The notes under the pieces: model-generated
The model's database searches: none
Seen by the model: only the letters and a program-made list of their open reading frames with translations
What the model was told of the DNA's origin: nothing
Shown here: positions 1 to 5,553 of the stretch, piece by piece
How positions within the stretch are numbered: the first letter of the stretch is position 1
Layout of the letters: the number at the start of each line of letters is the position of its first letter
Source of the DNA: an uncultured Bacteroidales bacterium
GTDB lineage: Bacteria > Bacteroidota > Bacteroidia > Bacteroidales > Muribaculaceae
Assembly (NCBI GenBank): GCA_900549375.1
Contig: URNY01000131.1
Span: forward strand, 1-7,473
DNA length: 7,473 nucleotides
Direction: 5' to 3'
Made by a program: the position numbers and the translations under genes

Positions 1-416
1 GGGAATTCCTGAGCACCGAGTTTTGTCTCGATTTCAAGAGCGCCCACCTGCGACAGAGCCACAGGGGTCTGACGTGTGCGTGCCACCGACTGGGTCACAA
101 CCACGTCCTGAAGCATCTTTGCATCGGATTTCACCACTACTCTTCCCATGTTGGCCTTCGGTGCGAGTTCCACGCCCTGATAGCCTACATACGAGAATTT
201 AAGTTGCTTTGTTTTGTCGGGAACACGCAGCGAAAAATTGCCGTCGACATCGGTAGAGGCACCGATACCCGTTCCCGGAACAGTGATAAGAGCGCCGACA
301 AGAGGTTCGCCATGCTCGTCGACAACCTGTCCGCGACACACTATGTCGGCCATTGCTCCTGCGGAGCAAAACCACGACACAAGCGCCGTCACGAATAAGA
401 GAGTCATTCTCTTCAT
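1..416 (-). CDS. TonB-dependent outer-membrane receptor, N-terminal part (gene runs off the window)
   Basis: Only the first 138 codons plus two bases are present. Residues 1-23 form a signal peptide (MKR start, hydrophobic core, AMA cleavage site before D24), so the protein is exported. Residues about 26-105 form a carboxypeptidase-regulatory-like beta-sandwich domain: GQVVDEHGEPLVGALITV, then the DVDGNFSL motif at 57-63 and FSYVGYQ at 74-80. From about 104 (QDVVVTQSVARTRQTPVA) it enters the TonB plug, ending in EIETKLGAQEFP. This order is typical of Bacteroidetes TonB-dependent receptors, which import a ligand across the outer membrane using TonB energy. The plug lacks the VVVGYG-type stretch usual in SusC/RagA glycan receptors, so I favour a plain TonB receptor; substrate unknown. 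Start ATG at 416 is the only one giving a complete signal peptide. It has its own promoter at 622-653. Family assignment is firm, function is not. Confidence 0.9.
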   Translation of the reverse strand, partial: MKRMTLLFVTALVSWFCSAGAMADIVCRGQVVDEHGEPLVGALITVPGTGIGASTDVDGNFSLRVPDKTKQLKFSYVGYQGVELAPKANMGRVVVKSDAKMLQDVVVTQSVARTRQTPVALSQVGALEIETKLGAQEF

Positions 417-426
417 AACTTAAATT

Positions 427-520
427 TTTGTTAGTTGATATAGTTGTTTTTGTTGTCTTAGCTGTTTTAATTGCTTTAGCTATCTTAGCTACCTTTAGCC
501 ACCTTAGCTATCTTAGCTAT
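427..520 (-). repeat. Degenerate 9-base tandem array (unit like ATAGCTAAG)
   Basis: Read on the minus strand, a CTAA-like core recurs every 9 bases (one step of 10) with units beginning near 517, 508, 499, 489, 480, 471, 462, 453, 444 and 435. The first five units and the 462 unit contain exact GCTAA; the others decay to ATTAA, ACAAA, ACTAT and ACTAA. The array ends about 10 bases before the receptor start codon and so lies in its 5' untranslated leader. Nothing suggests it is translated. Function unknown; replication slippage is the simplest origin. Confidence 0.75.
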
Positions 521-564
521 CTCATAATCGTCCGGAATGACAGTAAAAAAATTCGGGGTCAATC

Positions 565-600
565 AGTCCCATTGGCCTCATTAGTCCCATTGGTCCCATT
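565..600 (-). repeat. 9-base tandem array (unit AATGGGACY)
   Basis: On the minus strand four consecutive 9-base units are seen: AATGGGACC, AATGGGACT, AATGAGGCC and AATGGGACT, followed by a partial GATTGAC. It lies just downstream of the predicted transcription start of the receptor gene and upstream of the second 9-base array, but its unit is different. Similar GGGACTAAT-type short arrays occur in intergenic DNA of Bacteroidales as far as I recall; no function is known to me. Confidence 0.8.
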
Positions 601-621
601 AGCTCTATCGGGGCTGATATG

Positions 622-653
622 CAAAGATAGCCATGTTAAATCGATTTAACAAA
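622..653 (-). promoter_or_regulatory. Bacteroidetes-type promoter for the TonB receptor gene
   Basis: On the minus strand TTTG (653-650) is followed after exactly 20 bases by TATCTTTG (629-622). This matches the Bacteroidetes primary sigma factor consensus TTTG, 19-21 bases, TAnnTTTG. Transcription would begin around 615-617, which gives an untranslated leader of about 200 bases before the start at 416. It sits about 30 bases downstream of the terminator hairpin of the preceding operon, so the receptor is likely transcribed on its own. Confidence 0.75.
634..651. promoter_or_regulatory. 18-base perfect palindrome in the promoter spacer (candidate operator)
   Basis: TGTTAAATCGATTTAACA equals its own reverse complement over all 18 bases and overlaps the last bases of the -33 TTTG, filling most of the spacer up to the -7 box at 622-629. 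A third half-site ATTTAACA is found at 665-672, exactly 21 bases (two helical turns) from the same half-site at 644-651 and in the same orientation. Such a layout suits a dimeric repressor that blocks RNA polymerase and a second dimer bound on the same face. The regulator is not in this window; the role is inference. Confidence 0.5.
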
Positions 654-683
654 TTTTTGCTTTTATTTAACATTTTGGTAATA

Positions 684-723
684 AATTTCCGGACAAGAAG
701 CAGATGCATCTTGCCCGGAAATT
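684..723 (-). terminator. Hairpin, probable terminator of the nusB-DUF5606 operon
   Basis: Arms AATTTCCGG (684-692) and CCGGAAATT (715-723) pair over 9 bases; after one A-C mismatch the stem continues with CAAGA (694-698) against TCTTG (709-713), leaving a 10-base loop. On the minus strand it is followed by a moderately T-rich stretch (TTTATTACC), so intrinsic termination is plausible though the T tract is weak. It is the second hairpin after the DUF5606 stop. Confidence 0.6.
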
Positions 724-734
724 AGCTATACTCT

Positions 735-755
735 GAAATCGGATATGCCGATTTC
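735..755 (-). terminator. Perfect 8-bp hairpin directly after DUF5606
   Basis: GAAATCGG (735-742) pairs with CCGATTTC (748-755) around a 5-base loop. It begins 11 bases past the DUF5606 stop codon. There is no T run right after it on the minus strand, so by itself it may act as a 3'-end stabiliser or pause, with the larger hairpin at 684-723 finishing termination. Confidence 0.5.
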
Positions 756-766
756 TGTATTTCATG

Positions 767-1216
767 TTATTTCTTATCCCCTTCTTTGGATTTGGCGTCG
801 TCATCTTTATCTGCAGACGGAGCCTCTTTCTCGGCAAACTCTTTGAATCCGTTATCCACGAGGATGTTATACCAAGTAAAAAGCTTCTTTATGTCGTTGT
901 CGTATACGCGGTCGCGGTCGTAGTCCTCTACAATCTCGACGAACGCATCGCGAAGACCCTTGTCGGCCACAAGTTTCTTGACATCGATCTTCTTACCCTC
1001 GTAACGGGCATAGACCTTGTCGAGGATTTCGCCGAGAGGACTGTCGCCAGTTTCCGTATACATGCTTATATCGCCGAGCGACACCACTTTATCGCGGGAA
1101 TGCGCGGGGAAACGCTTGCCGCTTCCAAGTTCCTCCACAACGAGTATACCTTTCCCCTGCGAGATGATTTTGAACAGACCCGGACGGCCCGTGATAGAAA
1201 GTATTTGCTTTAACAT
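767..1216 (-). CDS. DUF5606 family protein, small Bacteroidetes-specific cytoplasmic protein
   Basis: 149 residues, no signal peptide or membrane segment. The N-terminus MLKQILSITGRPGLFK followed by ISQGKGILVVEEL, with KVVSLGDISMYTE (residues 43-55), is the recognisable signature of the DUF5606 family, which is confined to Bacteroidetes. The middle (about 60-128) looks helical and the last 20 residues are a charged, probably disordered Lys/Asp tail. An in-frame ATG lies 30 codons upstream at 1306, but it would overlap coaE and adds residues without family resemblance, so I take 1216. It starts 13 bases after the coaE stop and is the last gene of the operon. Biochemical function is unknown; the first 50 residues look like a small beta-barrel, which is only an impression. 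Confidence 0.88.
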   Translation of the reverse strand: MLKQILSITGRPGLFKIISQGKGILVVEELGSGKRFPAHSRDKVVSLGDISMYTETGDSPLGEILDKVYARYEGKKIDVKKLVADKGLRDAFVEIVEDYDRDRVYDNDIKKLFTWYNILVDNGFKEFAEKEAPSADKDDDAKSKEGDKK

Positions 1217-1229
1217 TGTTGATATATTG

Positions 1230-1856
1230 CTAAAAATTATTCGTTTGTAATATTTTCTCTGTTTCCGACAAGGCTCTCGATATTTCATCGAGAAGAGACG
1301 TTTCACCGGAATTGTCGATTCTCAGGGTCTTTCCCGACGGAAGAAAATCGAATTCGTTGCGCTGTGCCTCAATTCTTGCCAAAATATCATCGCGTGATAT
1401 CCCGCCACGGTTCATTGCTCTTTCAACGCGCAATGACTCAGGAGCATCCACATGCCATATACATCCGCACATCTCCGCAAGACCGGAACTGACAAGGATT
1501 GCCGATTCCACAAAAACCGGTTTCCCCTTTGCAGGACCTTCTCCGGCGAAGTTTCTGCGGGCCCATTCGCAGACATCGGCTCTCACCTCTGCATGAACCA
1601 GCTTGTTGAGCCATTTCAGATGTTCGGAATTTCCGAACACCTTGGAAGCGATATATCGCCTGTCGAGAATTCCTTCAGCTCCGATGCATTCCGCTCCGAA
1701 CTTTCCGCAAAGCGACTCCCTGATGCTCCGGGAAGCCTGCATGAGCCGGCGCGCTTCGAGGTCACAGTCATAGACCGCAAATCCCTGCGTACGCAACACC
1801 CGCGACACCACGCTCTTGCCAGCCCCTATACCGCCTGTAATACCTGTTAGCTTCAT
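1230..1856 (-). CDS. coaE: Dephospho-CoA kinase
   Basis: CoaE phosphorylates the 3'-hydroxyl of the ribose of dephospho-CoA with ATP, the final step of coenzyme A synthesis, in the cytoplasm. The 208-residue length is normal. The Walker A P-loop GGIGAGKS is at 8-15, the DCD acid pair (D30, D32; DAD in most relatives) follows strand 2, LNKLVH is at 83-88 in the CoA-binding region, and the lid with basic residues is around 143-165 (RVERAMNRGGISRDDILARI). The start codon overlaps the stop of the upstream YbbR gene as ATGA (1856-1853), so the two are probably translationally coupled. One oddity: the usual His-Pro after LNKLV is His-Ala here. The C-terminal residues 195-208 are a poorly conserved helix. 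Assignment is secure. Confidence 0.96.
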   Translation of the reverse strand: MKLTGITGGIGAGKSVVSRVLRTQGFAVYDCDLEARRLMQASRSIRESLCGKFGAECIGAEGILDRRYIASKVFGNSEHLKWLNKLVHAEVRADVCEWARRNFAGEGPAKGKPVFVESAILVSSGLAEMCGCIWHVDAPESLRVERAMNRGGISRDDILARIEAQRNEFDFLPSGKTLRIDNSGETSLLDEISRALSETEKILQTNNF

Positions 1857-2824
1857 CTTGCAAGCGTATATTCCACTGAGTCCACTCCAAGTTCCGGATT
1901 GGCGACGTAGTCGGCATAGCTCTTGATACGGACCGGTATGCGGTTTGCCGGAGTGCGCTTGATGTCGAGATAGTCCACGCGGACGTCAACCGGCACAAGA
2001 TCGCTGTTGAAAAGGCTCATCGGTACGTAATAGGTGACATGGACACGAGGCGGGAAGAGCAACAGGCTTTCTCCCGGGGGTACATTGTCGGCCTGAACAG
2101 TCGCCATCGATTCCTTTTTGACATAAGGCTCCACCGGAATGCGCACCGTAATTGTAGAGGGCTCTATCTTGGCATGACTCACCGGGCGCAGCTTCACTTT
2201 CAGTTCGGCCGTCTCGCTGAGATTGCGTTTGATGATCTCCTCAGTATAGACGCGTGTGATCGTGTCTATATTGTCGGAATAAGAATATAGCATCACCGCG
2301 CGCTCCATCGGTTCCGGCGATTCTGAGATAACATAGCCCGGAGCCGCCGTGACATCGGCACATATCACTATCGGAACCCTCCTCCCCTTACCGGTGGTAT
2401 AATGAAGATAAAGCGAATCGAGAGAGGTTGCGGTGATCTGCGCGGAATTTCCGAATGTCGATTTTAACGCCGAATTCATATCCGAACGCGTGAACCGGAA
2501 TATACCTTTGTTGGCAAAATCACGGAAATTGATATCGACATGCGGCGTATTCATCACTCCGCTCCGCAGAATATTAGTCCCTTTATCCCGGATGGTGACA
2601 TGAAACTCGGCCGGAGGATCGTTGATGAAAGTGACAGAATCGGGAATGTTCTCGATTCGCAGCTTAACGTCAAACGTCTGAGTCACGCTGTCATTGAGCG
2701 CGAGAATAAGCCAGAAAAGGGTTGCAACAGCCACAAAAGCAAGAAACAGCATGAGATTGTGAAATCCTGAGGAGGACTTCATTCCACGCCATTTCTCCTT
2801 AGCATTCTGCAGCCGTGTAGCCAT
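1853..2824 (-). CDS. YbbR-domain (CdaR-like) single-pass membrane protein
   Basis: 323 residues. A short basic cytoplasmic tail (1-22) precedes one membrane segment at about 23-43 (MLFLAFVAVATLFWLI), and the rest lies outside the membrane, presumably in the periplasm. The repeated YbbR beta modules start with FDVKLRIENIPDS (51-63) and PAEFHVTIRDKGTNIL (71-86), then further modules at about 145-235 and 240-300, the middle one marked by PSTITVRIPVEPYV (222-235). In Firmicutes the related CdaR controls the diadenylate cyclase CdaA, but no cyclase gene is adjacent here, so that role cannot be assumed. It begins 8 bases after yajC and overlaps coaE by 4. The nusB-yajC-YbbR-coaE order is, to my knowledge, usual in Bacteroidales. 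Molecular function unproven. Confidence 0.87.
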   Translation of the reverse strand: MATRLQNAKEKWRGMKSSSGFHNLMLFLAFVAVATLFWLILALNDSVTQTFDVKLRIENIPDSVTFINDPPAEFHVTIRDKGTNILRSGVMNTPHVDINFRDFANKGIFRFTRSDMNSALKSTFGNSAQITATSLDSLYLHYTTGKGRRVPIVICADVTAAPGYVISESPEPMERAVMLYSYSDNIDTITRVYTEEIIKRNLSETAELKVKLRPVSHAKIEPSTITVRIPVEPYVKKESMATVQADNVPPGESLLLFPPRVHVTYYVPMSLFNSDLVPVDVRVDYLDIKRTPANRIPVRIKSYADYVANPELGVDSVEYTLAR

Positions 2825-2832
2825 TCTGTTTC

Positions 2833-3159
2833 TTATTTCTTAGCCTTGGGCTGTTCCTCTACCAGAGGATAAACCGAAGAACGATCAACCTTGATCGAAA
2901 CGTTGGGAGCGATCTCGACAGAGACGGTATTGTCTCTGAGCTCGCGGATTTTTCCATGGATTCCGCCGGCGGTGACCACTCGGTCGCCCTCCTTCATGGC
3001 GTCACGCTGACGTTTCAGCTCTTTCTGTTTTTTTGACTGCGGACGGATCATGAAAAAATAGAATATGGCGATCATGGCCACGATCATGAGGATTCCACTC
3101 ATGCCTCCTCCGGCGTTGCCGGCTGCGGCGTCAAGAAGGATTGTGTTGAGTAAATTCAT
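2833..3159 (-). CDS. yajC: Preprotein translocase accessory subunit YajC
   Basis: YajC is a small inner-membrane protein associated with SecDF, which assists the SecYEG channel; it is usually dispensable. The 108 residues fit the family. A Gly/Ala-rich N-terminus (11-20) leads into one membrane helix at about 21-37, followed by the hallmark IRPQSKKQKE (38-47), a basic amphipathic helix, and the small cytoplasmic domain with GDRVVTAGGIHGKI (58-71) and the closing VDRSSVYPL (91-99). The tail is Lys-rich. ATG at 3159 is preceded on the minus strand by an A-rich leader, as usual for Bacteroidetes starts. The 57-base gap to nusB is the longest within this operon and contains no clear promoter. Assignment is secure. 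Confidence 0.95.
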   Translation of the reverse strand: MNLLNTILLDAAAGNAGGGMSGILMIVAMIAIFYFFMIRPQSKKQKELKRQRDAMKEGDRVVTAGGIHGKIRELRDNTVSVEIAPNVSIKVDRSSVYPLVEEQPKAKK

Positions 3160-3217
3160 TATTTTTTTAAATTTATTGATTATTTACAATTATAGATGAT
3201 CTGACGGTCCACGCGGC

Positions 3218-4618
3218 TTATTTCAGCAGGATTTTCTCCTTCTGCAGCTTGCGGATGATATCAGCAAGTATGCCGTTGACGAAGGAGCCACTCTTGCCGG
3301 TGCTGTAGCTCTTGGCAATCTCTATATATTCGTTGATGCTCACGGAAAGGGGTATCTTAGGGAAGTTGAGTATTTCGGCAAGAGCCGTCTCGATCACCAC
3401 CATATCCATAAAGGCGAGGCGTTCGCTTACCCACAAAGATCGGTCGATTGCCTCATCGATATATCCGCGGTAAACCTCTTTGTTTCGGACAACAGCCTTT
3501 ATGAGTTCATCGCCGAAACGGGCGTCCTCTTCATCTTTGAACTTATCAAGAACGGCTTCCGCGCCGGCCCCCTCCTCCAGACGGCGGAAGCTTTTGAGCA
3601 CGAAAGTGCCGATAATATCGAGGTCATCATTCCAGAACACACTTTCCTCCTCAAGGGCGTCAAGGAAGAATTCGTTGTTGAATACGATCCTCTTCATGGC
3701 GTTGCGCCAGAATTCGCAGTCATCATGAGTTGTGCGCTCAGGGAGGGCCATATAATCTCTGTAAAGGTCGGAATCAAGTATTGCTTTCAACACTTTATCG
3801 GCCATCAGCGGCTCTTTGGCAACCCAATAAAGTTTATTCTTCTCTATATAGGAAACCAGAGGTTCGCACTCGCGCAACCTCTTCACAAGCGAATTCTCCA
3901 CAAACGAGAGGTCGGGATTGATATCCTTCTCGGTCACCAGATATTTATAGCGACGTTCATCGAGATTGCGCTCCTCCAGATCGGTAAGTTCAACCGGAAG
4001 ATACATCAGACGGAAATAAAGCTCCCGCGCCTTGTCGAGACTTTTGTGCAAAACCTCGAGAGCGTCGGCTCCTCCGTCGTGCGAGGCCATGAAATTGGAA
4101 AATGTCTCCGTCATCATGTCGCGTGTGCGGTCCACTCCCTTGAGCGTAAAATTCTCTCGCTCCTCTATGAGAGCGTTCACCCTTTCATCGGGAATAATGA
4201 GAAGATTGAAGATTTCCTGCCATACCGTTTCTTTAGAGACAATACCATTGGCATCGTCAGCCTTCAGGAAATTGCGGTAGATCGCTGAATCCTTCACTTT
4301 GGTCACAAGAGCCTCAACAGCTGATTCGAAGGGAAACGGCTCTGAAGAATACTTCGCACGCAATGACTTGATGGTGTCGTCATTTCTGATGCAACGGATA
4401 AACCTCGTATCCTCAAGAGGCTTATCTCCTCCCCTGCGTCCTATCGATTCGGCGATGCGCAACATTAGGAGCAAGAGGTCAAGGTAGAGAGAATATGCGT
4501 ATCGCTTCTCCTTTGTCGGAGCCGAGGGGCGACCCTCAAGCGAGAAACTCTTTTCTACAAGAAGGAAGGAATACAAAACCTGTATCACCTTTATCCTGAT
4601 CAATATGCGGTTTATCAT
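3218..4618 (-). CDS. nusB: Transcription antitermination factor NusB, unusually long (466 aa) with an internal duplication
   Basis: NusB with NusE (ribosomal protein S10) binds boxA RNA and supports rRNA transcription antitermination. The conserved C-terminal NusB core is at about 360-460, with SERLAFMDMVVIETALAE (398-415), FPKIPLSVSINEYIEIAK (419-436) and STGKSGSFVNGILADI (439-454). Residues 1-18 (MINRILIRIKVIQVLYSF) match the Bacteroidetes NusB N-terminus. Bacteroides relatives are about 310 residues as I recall; the excess of about 155 lies between that N-terminus and the usual second segment (KARELYFRL, 196-204, then KYLVTEKDINPDLSFVEN, 225-242). Residues about 43-178 resemble 199-350 in helix pattern and at fixed spacing, so this looks like an old tandem duplication. 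The frame is unbroken. First gene of the operon, with the promoter at 4697-4727 giving a leader of about 70 bases. Confidence 0.93.
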   Translation of the reverse strand: MINRILIRIKVIQVLYSFLLVEKSFSLEGRPSAPTKEKRYAYSLYLDLLLLMLRIAESIGRRGGDKPLEDTRFIRCIRNDDTIKSLRAKYSSEPFPFESAVEALVTKVKDSAIYRNFLKADDANGIVSKETVWQEIFNLLIIPDERVNALIEERENFTLKGVDRTRDMMTETFSNFMASHDGGADALEVLHKSLDKARELYFRLMYLPVELTDLEERNLDERRYKYLVTEKDINPDLSFVENSLVKRLRECEPLVSYIEKNKLYWVAKEPLMADKVLKAILDSDLYRDYMALPERTTHDDCEFWRNAMKRIVFNNEFFLDALEEESVFWNDDLDIIGTFVLKSFRRLEEGAGAEAVLDKFKDEEDARFGDELIKAVVRNKEVYRGYIDEAIDRSLWVSERLAFMDMVVIETALAEILNFPKIPLSVSINEYIEIAKSYSTGKSGSFVNGILADIIRKLQKEKILLK

Positions 4619-4696
4619 AACTCTTTATGAAAATTCGTTCTATTAGCGACGTCCCCATTTCGAGCCGTGCGTAAGCCGATGAAGGGGAAACAGACG

Positions 4697-4727
4697 CAAA
4701 ATTACAATTTTATCCTCAAACTGCAAA
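4697..4727 (-). promoter_or_regulatory. Bacteroidetes-type promoter for the nusB operon
   Basis: On the minus strand TTTG (4727-4724) is followed after 19 bases by TAATTTTG (4704-4697), a full match to TTTG, 19-21 bases, TAnnTTTG. Transcription would start near 4690, about 70 bases ahead of the nusB start at 4618. The remainder of the rlmB-nusB gap (4619-4772) holds no open reading frame or strong hairpin that I can see, so read-through from rlmB may add to expression. Confidence 0.75.
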
Positions 4728-4772
4728 AATCTTTGTCCGGCCGCGGCATCACAGAGGATTTCGCTGTCAGGA

Positions 4773-5513
4773 TTATCTGACGCCTCTCTGCCTTAACGCC
4801 TCATATATCATAATGCCTGCGGCCACAGATACATTGAGCGATTCGATTTTGCCAACTATCGGAATTGCCGCCAAATCATCGCAGATACGGAGCACACCGT
4901 CGGAAATGCCGGTATCCTCGCTTCCCATCACAATTGCGACCGGGACCCTATAATCGGCATCGGTATATGGGGCCGCACCTTTTTCCGTTGCTCCGACGAT
5001 GCGATAGCCGTTCTCTTTGAGAAAACGGACTGCCGAGAGAGTATCTTTCTCCCGGCATACGGGAATGTGGAAGAGCCCTCCGGCCGAAGTCTTTACAGCA
5101 TCAGGCGTCACGGAAACACTGTTGCGCTCCGGTATCACGATAGCATCGACACCGGCGCAAGCCGCCGTGCGGCCTATCGCTCCGAAATTGCGGGTATCGG
5201 TGATTCCGTCGAGAACCACCACGAGCGGGTTCCTCCCCTCCTCATAAAAGAGCGGCACAAGATGCTCAAGTCGGGAATAATCTATAGGCGAGAGAAGGGC
5301 TATCGCTCCCTGATGATTCTTCATGGTGATACGGTTGAGCTTCTCCTGAGGAACCTTTTGCACAACCACTCCATATTCACGAAGTTTATCCATCAGCTCC
5401 CTGCCGAGATCACCCCCGAGGTCGCGGCGCACGAGCACTTTGTCGATGCTCCGGCCTGCCTCCACAGCCTCTATCACGGCTCTGATACCGAATATATAAT
5501 CGCTTTTTTCCAT
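4773..5513 (-). CDS. rlmB: 23S rRNA (guanosine-2'-O-)-methyltransferase RlmB / TrmH (SpoU) family
   Basis: A SPOUT methyltransferase of normal length (246 aa) that uses S-adenosylmethionine to methylate a ribose 2'-hydroxyl; RlmB acts on G2251 of 23S rRNA in the ribosomal P-loop. Residues 1-75 are the L30e-like RNA-binding domain (YIFGIRAVIEAV at the start, NHQGAIALL at 66-74). The knotted catalytic domain has motif 1 DGITDTRNFGAIGRTA (102-117, with N109 and R115), motif 2 IVMGSEDTGIS (194-204, E199) and motif 3 IPIVGKIESLNVSVAA (217-232), all intact. The family also includes tRNA methyltransferases; the L30e domain with NHQG favours RlmB. It begins 40 bases after recN ends, and no promoter is visible in between, so it is likely co-transcribed with recN. 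Confidence 0.92.
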   Translation of the reverse strand: MEKSDYIFGIRAVIEAVEAGRSIDKVLVRRDLGGDLGRELMDKLREYGVVVQKVPQEKLNRITMKNHQGAIALLSPIDYSRLEHLVPLFYEEGRNPLVVVLDGITDTRNFGAIGRTAACAGVDAIVIPERNSVSVTPDAVKTSAGGLFHIPVCREKDTLSAVRFLKENGYRIVGATEKGAAPYTDADYRVPVAIVMGSEDTGISDGVLRICDDLAAIPIVGKIESLNVSVAAGIMIYEALRQRGVR

Positions 5514-5553
5514 TTTTCTGTCAACTGTTTTTGCAGATTACTTATTGCAACCT

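Noticed and set aside
417..617. Riboswitch in the long receptor leader
   Set aside because: The leader is mostly short repeats; I see no conserved B12-box or other known riboswitch core.
428..649. Open frame on the plus strand coding a hydrophobic 73-residue peptide
   Set aside because: Its hydrophobic triplet pattern is the direct product of the 9-base repeats, it starts at a TTG, has no promoter or family resemblance and runs across the promoter of the opposite-strand receptor.
1217..1306. Longer N-terminus for the DUF5606 protein
   Set aside because: The 30 extra residues overlap the end of coaE, are Lys/Arg-rich without family match, and the conserved N-terminus begins at MLKQILSITG.
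3160..3217. Internal promoter ahead of yajC
   Set aside because: TATAATTG resembles the -7 box with one mismatch, but there is no TTTG 19-21 bases upstream, and AT-rich leaders give such matches by chance.
3725..4288. Plus-strand 187-residue open frame opposite nusB
   Set aside because: It is fully antisense to a clearly conserved gene and has no recognisable domain; a codon-bias shadow.
4735..4772. Terminator after rlmB
   Set aside because: Only 4-base pairings (for example ACAG with CTGT) and a loopless CCGCGG palindrome are present; no stable stem with a T tract.
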